A DNA stretch of 6,096 nucleotides from Thermodesulfobacteriota bacterium (GCA_947259475.1 CAMYLW010000310.1:1-6096); one strand, 5' to 3'. Counted from the stretch's first letter, positions 1-4,499 are shown. Program-made: numbers and translations. Notes: generated from the sequence alone by a model not told the origin.

Positions 1-237
1 CTTCGCGCCTGGGCGCTTCGTTGTCATTTCTTTGCGCTCGCTTCGCTCCGCTCAGTCCCGCAAGCGGGTCCCTAGTTTGGGCTAGCGCTCGTCATTAGGC
101 CTTGCGGCCGTCATTAGGTTGTTTTAACGCCACAATGACACTTAACTATGAATGCCAGCGTAGCGTATCGACCTATTGACCATAAATGACGCTATGCGCC
201 ATGCGCTCTGCGCTATGCAAGATTGGAGGAGGAATAG
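1..237. other. Non-coding leader with short repeated words, upstream of methylmalonyl-CoA epimerase
   Basis: No convincing gene is seen here. The stretch holds GCGCC/GGCGC (5-9/12-16) and CCCGC/GCGGG (57-61/64-68) as very tight hairpins. It also holds the direct repeat GTCATTAGG (91-99 and 110-118) around a GGCC-TTGC-GGCC hairpin (98-109), further GTCATT/AATGAC words at 23-28, 134-139 and 185-190, and a run of near-repeats of ATGCGC/GCGCTATGC between 190 and 218. Such degenerate word clusters are typical of decayed intergenic repeats. A TTGACC at 176-181 could be a -35 box but has no good -10 partner, so the promoter of the downstream gene is not identified and may lie before the window. Confidence 0.5.
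225..232 (+). promoter_or_regulatory. Strong ribosome binding site of the epimerase gene
   Basis: GGAGGAGG lies five bases before the ATG at 238. It is a near-perfect Shine-Dalgarno sequence and fixes the start codon. Confidence 0.85.
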
Positions 238-645
238 ATGAAGGTACTCAAGATCGATCACTTGGGAATAGCAGTTCATAGTATCGAGGAAGCAAAGAAA
301 CTTTTCCAAGACACACTGGGTCTGAAATTTGAGGGCAGCGAGACTGTGGCTGAACAGAAAGTGACCACTGCTTTTTTCCCTGTCGGCGACAGTGAGGTTG
401 AATTGCTGGAGTCTACAGCCCCGGACGGACCCATCGCCAAGTATCTGGAAAAAAGAGGCGAAGGCATACAACACATTGCCTTTCGGGTGGAAAACATAGA
501 AGAGGCCCTGGCTGAGCTCAAAGAAAAGGGAATAAGACTTATCGATGAAAAACCGCGCCTGGGAGCCGGCGGCGCCAAGATAGCGTTTCTCCATCCAAAA
601 TCAACCCACGGTGTACTTATAGAAATTAGTGAAAGGGAGGACTAA
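238..645 (+). CDS. mce: Methylmalonyl-CoA epimerase
   Basis: This 135-residue protein interconverts (S)- and (R)-methylmalonyl-CoA, linking propionyl-CoA carboxylation/decarboxylation to the B12-dependent methylmalonyl-CoA mutase in the cytoplasm. It is a single vicinal-oxygen-chelate (glyoxalase/bleomycin-resistance) domain of normal family length. Visible signatures are DHLGIAV at 7-13, [12 protein letters not shown] at 48-59, [11 protein letters not shown] at 74-84 and the glycine-rich [19 protein letters not shown] at 107-125. By comparison with the known family, the likely metal ligands are His8, Glu55 (Gln in the Propionibacterium enzyme), His79 and Glu129. The start is set by the GGAGGAGG site. 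It converges on the carboxyltransferase gene, which would supply or consume its substrate, and a bidirectional terminator lies between them. The function call is confident because the whole length fits the family. Confidence 0.94.
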   Translation: MKVLKIDHLGIAVHSIEEAKKLFQDTLGLKFEGSETVAEQKVTTAFFPVGDSEVELLESTAPDGPIAKYLEKRGEGIQHIAFRVENIEEALAELKEKGIRLIDEKPRLGAGGAKIAFLHPKSTHGVLIEISERED

Positions 646-689
646 GAGAAGCAGAGCTGAGGAGCGTTGAGCTAGCTCTACCATGGGTT

Positions 690-845
690 AAATCCGAAAT
701 CCGAAGCACGAAGCACGAAACAAATTCGAAATCCTAATTCTTTAATGTTCAAAACGAAGAATTTGAGGATTGCGAATAAAATGTTTCGGTTATTTAAATT
801 TTGAACATTTGAAAATTGTTTCGGATTTCGATATTCGATATTCGA
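690..845. repeat. A+T-rich nested inverted repeat (MITE/palindromic intergenic repeat-like)
   Basis: Seen directly: an 11-bp perfect inverted repeat CGAAATCCGAA/TTCGGATTTCG (695-705/820-830) encloses a second 11-bp one, AATGTTCAAAA/TTTTGAACATT (744-754/799-809). Inside that is an imperfect hairpin (about 731-743/756-770). The left edge also has tandem heptads (AATCCGA twice, then AGCACGA twice, 691-718), and the right edge has ATATTCGATATTCGAA. This nested symmetry is typical of small non-autonomous mobile or palindromic elements. The style resembles degenerate AAATTCGAA-type intergenic repeats seen in deltaproteobacterial and planctomycete genomes (from memory, not searched). A related fragment appears near 4405-4447. 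Confidence 0.6.
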
Positions 846-900
846 ATTTATAGTTTTGGCAATATTAGTCTGACGTCTAGATTCTGAAATTTTGGACACA

Positions 901-938
901 AAAAAAACCCCGACTTTTTCCAAAGGGCGGGGTTTTTT
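901..938. terminator. Bidirectional intrinsic terminator between convergent genes
   Basis: A7-CCCCG (901-912) pairs with CGGGG-T6 (928-938) around a 15-base loop. Read rightward it ends in six Ts; read leftward it also ends in a T tract, so it can stop both the epimerase transcript and the convergent carboxyltransferase transcript, whose stop codon is 19 bp away. Confidence 0.85.
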
Positions 939-956
939 CATTGCGTGGTAACGCAA

Positions 957-2510
957 CTACATTGGAATATTCCCATGCTTTTTGGGGGGTAGTGTTTCTC
1001 TCTTGGTGCAGAGCACGTCAAGTGCGTCTATGAGACGCGGCCTGGTCTCGCTCGGGACGATCACTCCATCAATGTAGCCTCGCGAGGCGGCAATGTAGGG
1101 GTTGTAAAGCAGTTCTTTGTATTCTGCAATCTTCTCCTGTCGCTTGGCCTCGGGATCATCTGCCCCCTGGATATCGCGGCGGAAGATAATATTGGCCGCC
1201 CCATCAGCGCCCATTACCGCAATCTCGGCGTTGGGCCAGGCCAAAGCCATGTCGCAACCAAGATCTCGTGAACACATGGCCAGGTAGGAGCCACCGTAAT
1301 CCTTCCTGGTAATCAAGGTAATCTTAGGCACGGTGGCCTCTGAATAACACCAGAGCAACTTGGCGCCGTGGCGAATCACCCCACTCCACTCCTGGTCACT
1401 GCCAGGCAAATATCCCGGCACGTCGGCGATGGTAAGCAGCGGGATATTGAAACAATCGCAAAAACGAATGAACCGCGAGGCCTTGTCTGATGAGTTCACA
1501 TCCAGACAACCGGCAAGCACCATAGGCTGGTTGGCAATAATCCCGATGGTGCGTCCGTCTAGTCTGGCGAGACCAACCAAGATGTTCTGAGCGTAAAGCT
1601 CCTGAACCTCATAAAACTCCCCGTTATCAACGATAGACTGGATCACAGCTTTCATGTCGTAAGACTCCATGGGGTTGTCCGGTATAACGGAGTCCAGGGC
1701 TGGATCAGTACGAACCGGGCTGTCGCCAGTATCTACTCTGGGCGGCTCTTCCATATTATTGTTGGGGAGGTAGCTCAGCAGTACTTTGATTCTCTCAATG
1801 GTGTGAGCGTCATCTTCGCAGGCGAAGTGAGCCACTCCACTTTTGCTATTATGGGCTATGGCCCCGCCAAGGTCCTCAAAGGTAACTACCTCTCCCAACA
1901 CCGTCTTGATCACATCGGGTCCGGTGATAAACATGTGACTTGTGTCTTTGACCATGAAGACAAAATCGGTCATGGCCGGAGAATAAACCGCGCCTCCTGC
2001 ACATGGGCCCATAATTGCAGATATCTGTGGCACTACCCCCGAGGCGATGGCATTGCGGTAGAAAATCTGCCCGTAGCCAGAAAGTGAATCTACTCCCTCT
2101 TGGATGCGCGCACCCCCGGAGTCATTGAAGCCCACAACTGGGATTCCCGATTTCATTGACAGGTCAAGAATCTTACAGATTTTCTTGGAGTGCATTTCGC
2201 CCAGTGTTCCAGCTCGTGCTGTGAAGTCCTGGGAGAAAGCACATACAGGGCGACCATTTACCTTGCCATAGCCGGTAATCACCCCGTCGGCTGGTATTTC
2301 CAGCTTGTCCAAACCAAACAGGGTCCCTCTGTGCTTCATGAAAATATCAGTTTCCCTGAAAGTTCCCGGGTCGAAAAGGAGATCGATTCGTTCTCTGGCC
2401 GTGAGTTTACCGCGGTCATGTTGTTTTTTTACCGCCGCCTCTCCACCCATTTCCTTGAGTTTGGCTTCCCTCTCCTTCAATTCCTTGATCTTTTCCTCTA
2501 CAACTCCCAT
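957..2510 (-). CDS. Acyl-CoA carboxylase carboxyltransferase subunit (propionyl-CoA carboxylase beta / methylmalonyl-CoA decarboxylase alpha type)
   Basis: A 517-residue biotin-dependent carboxyltransferase, the usual length for PccB/MmdA proteins. It moves CO2 between biotin on a separate carrier protein and an acyl-CoA, most likely propionyl-CoA/(S)-methylmalonyl-CoA. Two crotonase-like halves are visible. The N-terminal half has HDRGKLTARERI (31-42), SGGARIQEGV (131-140) and GPCAGGAVYSPA (168-179), which form the acyl-CoA oxyanion hole. The C-terminal half has LDVNSSDKASRFIRFC (336-351), ADVPGYLPG (362-370), GGSYLAM (406-412) and AVMGADGAANIIFRR (431-445). It ends KKHGNIPM, the typical family tail. 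Asp420 may correspond to the Asp422 linked to substrate choice in Streptomyces PccB (alignment by eye). No biotinyl domain or biotin carboxylase is present here. The adjacent epimerase supports a methylmalonyl-CoA role; whether it works as a carboxylase or a sodium-pump decarboxylase cannot be told from this subunit alone. AGGAG at 2519-2523 supports the start. Confidence 0.92.
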   Translation of the reverse strand: MGVVEEKIKELKEREAKLKEMGGEAAVKKQHDRGKLTARERIDLLFDPGTFRETDIFMKHRGTLFGLDKLEIPADGVITGYGKVNGRPVCAFSQDFTARAGTLGEMHSKKICKILDLSMKSGIPVVGFNDSGGARIQEGVDSLSGYGQIFYRNAIASGVVPQISAIMGPCAGGAVYSPAMTDFVFMVKDTSHMFITGPDVIKTVLGEVVTFEDLGGAIAHNSKSGVAHFACEDDAHTIERIKVLLSYLPNNNMEEPPRVDTGDSPVRTDPALDSVIPDNPMESYDMKAVIQSIVDNGEFYEVQELYAQNILVGLARLDGRTIGIIANQPMVLAGCLDVNSSDKASRFIRFCDCFNIPLLTIADVPGYLPGSDQEWSGVIRHGAKLLWCYSEATVPKITLITRKDYGGSYLAMCSRDLGCDMALAWPNAEIAVMGADGAANIIFRRDIQGADDPEAKRQEKIAEYKELLYNPYIAASRGYIDGVIVPSETRPRLIDALDVLCTKRETLPPKKHGNIPM

Positions 2511-2516
2511 ATATTA

Positions 2517-2524
2517 ATCTCCTG
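2517..2524 (-). promoter_or_regulatory. Ribosome binding site of the carboxyltransferase gene
   Basis: On the minus strand CAGGAGAT precedes the ATG, with AGGAG eight bases from it. This fixes the start at 2510. Confidence 0.8.
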
Positions 2525-2574
2525 TTTCTTGGTTTTCTGTCCGGGCTAGCATAGGTTTCCTTGAAAATCTTGTA

Positions 2575-2602
2575 ATACTATCCCCTAGCCCCCTTTTGTC
2601 AA
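2575..2602 (-). promoter_or_regulatory. Sigma-70 promoter of the carboxyltransferase gene
   Basis: On the minus strand a perfect -35 box TTGACA (2597-2602) is followed after 16 bp by TAGTAT (2575-2580) as the -10 box. Transcription would start near 2568, giving a leader of about 58 bases. The word ATCTTGTARTA, written on the plus strand, occurs at 2567-2577 over the -10/start region and again at 2629-2639 upstream, 62 bp apart, so it may be a paired operator. The promoter suggests the gene is not simply co-transcribed with the upstream lipoprotein gene. Confidence 0.6.
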
Positions 2603-2655
2603 GGCTTTTCTCCCCAGTAGTTTCCCTCATCTTGTAGTATTTTCAAAGTGAGGCA

Positions 2656-3087
2656 TCAGTTAGCCACCCGCGACATCTTGGCCGGTTTATCGAGATCTCT
2701 AATGGTAAAATAGACATCCTCGCCCCGGACGAATATCTTTACCCCAAATTGGCGGGGTTCTCCCAATATTTCTTTCCCGTTGATAGTCCAGTTTTTCCAT
2801 TCTGTTTTCTTTTTTCTGCCGTCACGCCAGGTGCGATAAAAATAGAGTCCGTATGTGTCGTCCTGTTTAATCAAGCGGTACTTAACATAGTTGTCGTCGG
2901 CACGGGATTTGCCTACTGTTCTCAAAAAACGGCACTCCCATGTTCCCATCAGTAAGGGGTCTGGCTTCTGGATTACCTTGCAGAAAACATCGGGTTTTCC
3001 CCCAAACTCTTGTGGTGGTGTTCCTTTCGTGGTCGCACATCCAACGAAAATAAGGAGGTATATCAAAAGGATAGTGAGTCTTTTCAT
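2656..3087 (-). CDS. Small putative outer-membrane lipoprotein, family not recognised
   Basis: A 143-residue protein with a lipoprotein signal peptide: Lys2-Arg3, a hydrophobic core (4-15) and a lipobox ending FVGC with Cys17. Ala at +2 suggests outer-membrane sorting by the usual Lol rule. The mature part is basic and looks beta-rich, with aromatic strands around LMGTWECRF (46-54), YGLYFYRTW and WTINGKEILG. Cys36 and Cys52 could form a disulfide in the periplasm. The GTW stretch followed by alternating strands is reminiscent of small lipocalin-like or copper-chaperone-like barrels, but this is only an impression and no family is claimed. AGGAG eight bases upstream supports the start. The gene diverges from ftsB-like and points toward the carboxyltransferase gene, from which it is separated by 145 bp containing that gene's own promoter. 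Confidence 0.75.
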   Translation of the reverse strand: MKRLTILLIYLLIFVGCATTKGTPPQEFGGKPDVFCKVIQKPDPLLMGTWECRFLRTVGKSRADDNYVKYRLIKQDDTYGLYFYRTWRDGRKKKTEWKNWTINGKEILGEPRQFGVKIFVRGEDVYFTIRDLDKPAKMSRVAN

Positions 3088-3100
3088 AGGAGTCTCTCCT
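3088..3100 (-). promoter_or_regulatory. Shine-Dalgarno within a perfect small hairpin
   Basis: On the minus strand AGGAG-AGA-CTCCT immediately precedes the ATG at 3087. The AGGAG Shine-Dalgarno is the 5' arm of a 5-bp stem with a 3-base loop, so it could be partly masked in the mRNA. Confidence 0.45.
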
Positions 3101-3390
3101 TTTCGCTTTTTCTCATGTAAGAATTTTCAAGATATCAACTGAAACTATGAGACTGTGCTATCATTCATCGAAGAAAAGCGCTGGAAGTCTGGAAGAGGTG
3201 TTCTTTACAGGGAGTCATTCTAACAAACCCCTTGGCAAAAGAACACAGTCTTTCGCAAAGAATCCGGGTTATTTTTAAGCTCACATCGATAAGAAATTCC
3301 ACTATTTACAACTTTACCCCATTTATGGTAAAGAACTAATTGGATTAAGCGGACTTTGATTTCAGCAATAACCTAATCCATTGAATAAGC
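3101..3390. other. Non-coding gap with two notable inverted repeats
   Basis: No gene is supported. A 9-bp perfect inverted repeat GTGTTCTTT/AAAGAACAC (3198-3206/3238-3246) has a 31-base loop. It is followed by CTTTCGCAAAG and a TTATTTTT tract near 3270, so a short structured transcript is possible but no good promoter is seen. A second hairpin is CTTTACC/GGTAAAG (3312-3318/3327-3333). ATTTTCAA occurs at 3123-3130 and also at 2639-2646, upstream of each of the two leftward genes. No confident promoter for either the leftward lipoprotein gene or ftsB was found. Confidence 0.4.
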
Positions 3391-3423
3391 ACCCGCAACA
3401 ACTTGAAAAGCTTTGTTGCGGGT
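3391..3423. repeat. 11-bp perfect inverted repeat
   Basis: ACCCGCAACAA (3391-3401) pairs with TTGTTGCGGGT (3413-3423) around an 11-base loop. It looks like a terminator stem but has only a short T run after it. It forms the left part of the REP-like block upstream of ftsB and overlaps the next structure by three bases. Confidence 0.65.
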
Positions 3424-3494
3424 TTCGACAGGGTGCTTCGCGCCCGCTCAAGGTTAGCCCTGAGCGGAGGCCCGTAAAGGCCGGAGTCGAAGCC
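3421..3494. repeat. REP-like element that folds as a three-armed cloverleaf
   Basis: The outer stem GGTTTCGAC/GTCGAAGCC (3421-3429/3486-3494, one G-T pair) encloses three hairpins: GGGTGC/GCGCCC (3431-3436/3440-3445), GCTCAAGG/CCCTGAGC (3446-3453/3458-3465, one mismatch) and GGCC/GGCC (3469-3472/3479-3482). The words TTCGAC, GCTCA, TGAGCGG and AGTCGAA match the widespread intergenic palindrome whose core reads TTCGACxxGCTCA...TGAGCGGAGTCGAA. Here two extra hairpins are inserted between its outer and inner stems. Confidence 0.65.
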
Positions 3495-3502
3495 CGAAGG
3501 GC

Positions 3503-3541
3503 GGATTATTCATGAAAACGAAGTTAGTTCATGAATAATCC
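3503..3541. repeat. 14-bp perfect inverted repeat next to the ftsB start
   Basis: GGATTATTCATGAA (3503-3516) and TTCATGAATAATCC (3528-3541) are perfectly complementary around an 11-base loop. The stem can be extended by C3502-G3542, and AGCCC at 3491 can pair with GGGCT at 3542-3546. TTATTCA is also the inverse of TGAATAA at 3382-3388, on the far side of the whole block, which suggests one composite element spanning about 3382-3546. Confidence 0.7.
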
Positions 3542-3550
3542 GGGCTAAAA

Positions 3551-3862
3551 ATGAACAAAAAGCTCACCGCAAAGAATGGAAAGTTGCATCTAGTTCTGTG
3601 GTCTCTCATGGTGCTTGGTTCTGTGCTGCTGATCATCTGGAGCCCCAATGGGCTGCTGCACCTCCGTCAATTACATCTAGAACATCAAGAACTTATCCAG
3701 AAAAATCATATCCTGGAAAAGGAAAACCATCTGCTCTATGAAGAAATTGGTCTGCTTCGAAACGACCCGGCTGCAATAGAGCACCTAGCCCGTCAGGAAC
3801 TGGGGCTGGTTAAAGACGGCGAACTTATTTTTCAATTCGTTTCCCCTCCCTCAGAGAAATAA
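3551..3862 (+). CDS. ftsB: FtsB/DivIC-family septum formation initiator
   Basis: A 103-residue bitopic inner-membrane protein of the FtsB/DivIC family, which joins FtsL and FtsQ in the divisome and helps activate septal peptidoglycan synthesis. The sequence shows a basic N-terminus, one membrane segment (about 13-31, HLVLWSLMVLGSVLLIIW), then a periplasmic leucine/glutamate-rich coiled coil (about 37-72, including LEKENHLLYEEIGLLR). The family signature NDPAAIEHLARQELGLVKDGE lies at about 73-93. Length is typical. There is no recognisable Shine-Dalgarno before the ATG: the 14-bp inverted repeat ends only nine bases upstream, and an in-frame stop at 3536-3538 rules out a longer form. It is not next to eno, its common neighbour elsewhere. 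The downstream region encodes putative sRNAs and not a division partner. Confidence 0.88.
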   Translation: MNKKLTAKNGKLHLVLWSLMVLGSVLLIIWSPNGLLHLRQLHLEHQELIQKNHILEKENHLLYEEIGLLRNDPAAIEHLARQELGLVKDGELIFQFVSPPSEK

Positions 3863-3906
3863 GACGTTTTACACCTACCCTTCTTTCCCGCCGTGAATTT
3901 CCGGGT

Positions 3907-3912
3907 TATACT
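3907..3912 (+). promoter_or_regulatory. Sigma-70-like -10 box of putative sRNA 1
   Basis: TATACT (5 of 6 consensus bases) would place +1 near 3919, just before TGGTAGGG. The -35 region (about 3884, TTTCCC) is poor, so an activator or weak expression is possible. Confidence 0.4.
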
Positions 3913-3918
3913 ATCTTA

Positions 3919-4024
3919 TTGGTAGGGTATGAGAATTCGCCTCTGTACTGCCCTACCCCGAAGCCAGAAACCTCCTTCCACGCCCCACCCTTGTTCCGAC
4001 GGTTACGAGGGTGGGGATTTTTTT
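3919..4024 (+). ncRNA. Putative small RNA 1, tandem with a related sRNA
   Basis: No protein gene fits here. A transcript from about 3919 would start with a hairpin, GGTAGGG/CCCTACC (3921-3927/3951-3957, 23-base loop). A 25-base linker follows, containing CCTCCTTCC (3971-3979), complementary to a Shine-Dalgarno. It ends at a strong intrinsic terminator. The length would be about 106 nt. The same layout, with the same 7-bp opening stem and a CTCCTT word, recurs at 4200-4292, which argues for a functional or duplicated RNA pair over chance. The 5' end is inferred from a -10 box only. It could instead be the 3' end of the ftsB transcript, with the first hairpin in the untranslated region. It matches no Rfam family I can name. 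Confidence 0.5.
3983..4024 (+). terminator. Intrinsic terminator of putative sRNA 1 / ftsB
   Basis: CCCCACCCT (3983-3991) pairs with AGGGTGGGG (4008-4016), extendable by T-G and G-C pairs to 11 bp. An A and seven Ts (4018-4024) follow. It is a classical strong rho-independent terminator on the plus strand. Confidence 0.88.
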
Positions 4025-4131
4025 CGACCGCGGATGAAGAGTAGCCTGGGTTTCCATTATGGTATTTTCTTCCCACACCTATAACCTTTATTACCCACAT
4101 TTTCTCTACGGCTTATTCGCGCGATATTAGT

Positions 4132-4144
4132 TAACTATTTGATA
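4132..4144 (-). promoter_or_regulatory. Candidate IHF binding site upstream of the sigma-54 promoter
   Basis: On the minus strand TATCAAATAGTTA matches the IHF consensus WATCAANNNNTTR at every specified position. It lies about 56-68 bp before the predicted sigma-54 start, between the -24 element and where an enhancer-binding protein would sit, in A+T-rich DNA. The overlapping palindrome TAGTTAACTA (4128-4137) could be an alternative protein site. The short consensus can occur by chance; its position makes it credible. Confidence 0.5.
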
Positions 4145-4173
4145 CTAAAAGAAAATATTGGAATTTTATAAAA

Positions 4174-4189
4174 TGGCACGGTTCTTGTT
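4174..4189 (+). promoter_or_regulatory. Sigma-54 (RpoN) -24/-12 promoter of putative sRNA 2
   Basis: TGGCACG-GTTC-TTGTT matches the consensus TGGCACG-N4-TTGCW at every specified base except the C of TTGC. The GG (4175-4176) and the -12 dinucleotide (4187-4188) have the obligatory spacing. It predicts +1 at about 4200, five bases before GGTAGGG. Such promoters need an enhancer-binding ATPase, so transcription is likely conditional. Confidence 0.8.
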
Positions 4190-4199
4190 CTAGCACACA

Positions 4200-4292
4200 A
4201 TGCTGGTAGGGATAGTTGCTTCTCCTTGTCATTCAGCTTTCACCCTACCCAATGCCCTGGCCCCCACCTTCCCTCTGGTGGGGGCTTTTTTT
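4200..4292 (+). ncRNA. Putative sigma-54-dependent small RNA 2
   Basis: From the predicted sigma-54 start, the RNA opens with GGTAGGG (4205-4211), pairing with CCCTACC (4243-4249) across a 31-base loop that contains CTCCTT (4222-4227). A short linker follows, then a perfect 9-bp terminator stem and seven Ts. The total is about 93 nt, a typical trans-acting sRNA size. Promoter start and terminator bracket the element precisely. The opening stem and overall plan repeat putative sRNA 1, 280 bp upstream, although the rest of the sequence differs. By analogy only, other bacteria use sigma-54-dependent sRNAs in families (Qrr in Vibrio, GlmY/GlmZ in enterics); no sequence kinship to those is claimed. 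The ATG-initiated frame inside it has no ribosome binding site and reads through the terminator, so a protein is unlikely. Confidence 0.65.
4260..4292 (+). terminator. Intrinsic terminator of putative sRNA 2
   Basis: GCCCCCACC (4260-4268) and GGTGGGGGC (4277-4285) form a perfect 9-bp stem with an 8-base loop, followed by T7 (4286-4292). Confidence 0.92.
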
Positions 4293-4404
4293 AAAACCCG
4301 GCAGTTTCATGATTTCCGCAAGCAAAGCAAAATTTTTTATAGTATTATTCATTCGAATGTAGGTTTCAGTGTTCAGCTTCCGTGTTTCTTTTTTCTGACA
4401 TCCA

Positions 4405-4447
4405 AAACCTGACACTTGAAATATGGTGCTTGGTATTTGGGATTTCA
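4405..4447 (-). repeat. Fragment of the A+T-rich intergenic repeat family
   Basis: Read on the minus strand, 4415-4447 contains GAAATCCCAAATACCAAGCA and continues CCATATTTCAAG. It resembles the edge of the 690-845 element (GAAATCC, then GAAGCACGAA and TTCGAAATCC) with CCAA in place of CGAA. It is a short degenerate piece, so membership is inferred. Confidence 0.35.
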
Positions 4448-4480
4448 GCAGCTCCGACCTTTGGGCGAAGAGCTTCGCTG

Positions 4481-4498
4481 GCTATTGGAAATAATAGC
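4481..4498 (+). promoter_or_regulatory. Weak Shine-Dalgarno in a hairpin loop before the lipoprotein start
   Basis: GCTATT (4481-4486) and AATAGC (4493-4498) can pair, leaving GGAA (4487-4490), the only plausible ribosome binding site for the ATG at 4500, in the loop. Another hairpin, GCGAAG/CTTCGC (4465-4470/4473-4478), lies just upstream. Confidence 0.35.
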
Positions 4499-4499
4499 T

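Noticed and set aside
1..237. CRISPR array suggested by repeated GTCATT and ATGCGC words
   Set aside because: The repeats are too short, irregularly spaced and in both orientations; no repeat-spacer periodicity.
142..594. Minus-strand open frames opposite the epimerase (142-594, 276-578)
   Set aside because: They lie antisense to a confidently identified gene, have no ribosome binding site of note, and their translations show no family features.
678..956. 92-codon minus-strand frame between the convergent genes
   Set aside because: It is made of the terminator and the inverted-repeat element; the translation is the phenylalanine/isoleucine/arginine-rich type that such repeats produce.
1360..2549. 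Plus-strand frames inside and overlapping the carboxyltransferase gene
   Set aside because: They are shadows of a strongly coding minus-strand gene.
3906..4100. 64-codon minus-strand frame
   Set aside because: It overlaps the putative sRNA 1 and its terminator; no ribosome binding site or recognisable protein features.
4200..4412. 70-codon plus-strand frame beginning at the sigma-54 start
   Set aside because: The ATG is practically at +1 with no Shine-Dalgarno, and the frame runs through a strong terminator, so the transcript would end before the stop codon.
4416..4499. Upstream start for the second lipoprotein gene (202-residue version)
   Set aside because: It would put 28 repeat-derived residues before an evident lipoprotein signal peptide; ATG 4500 gives a normal signal.
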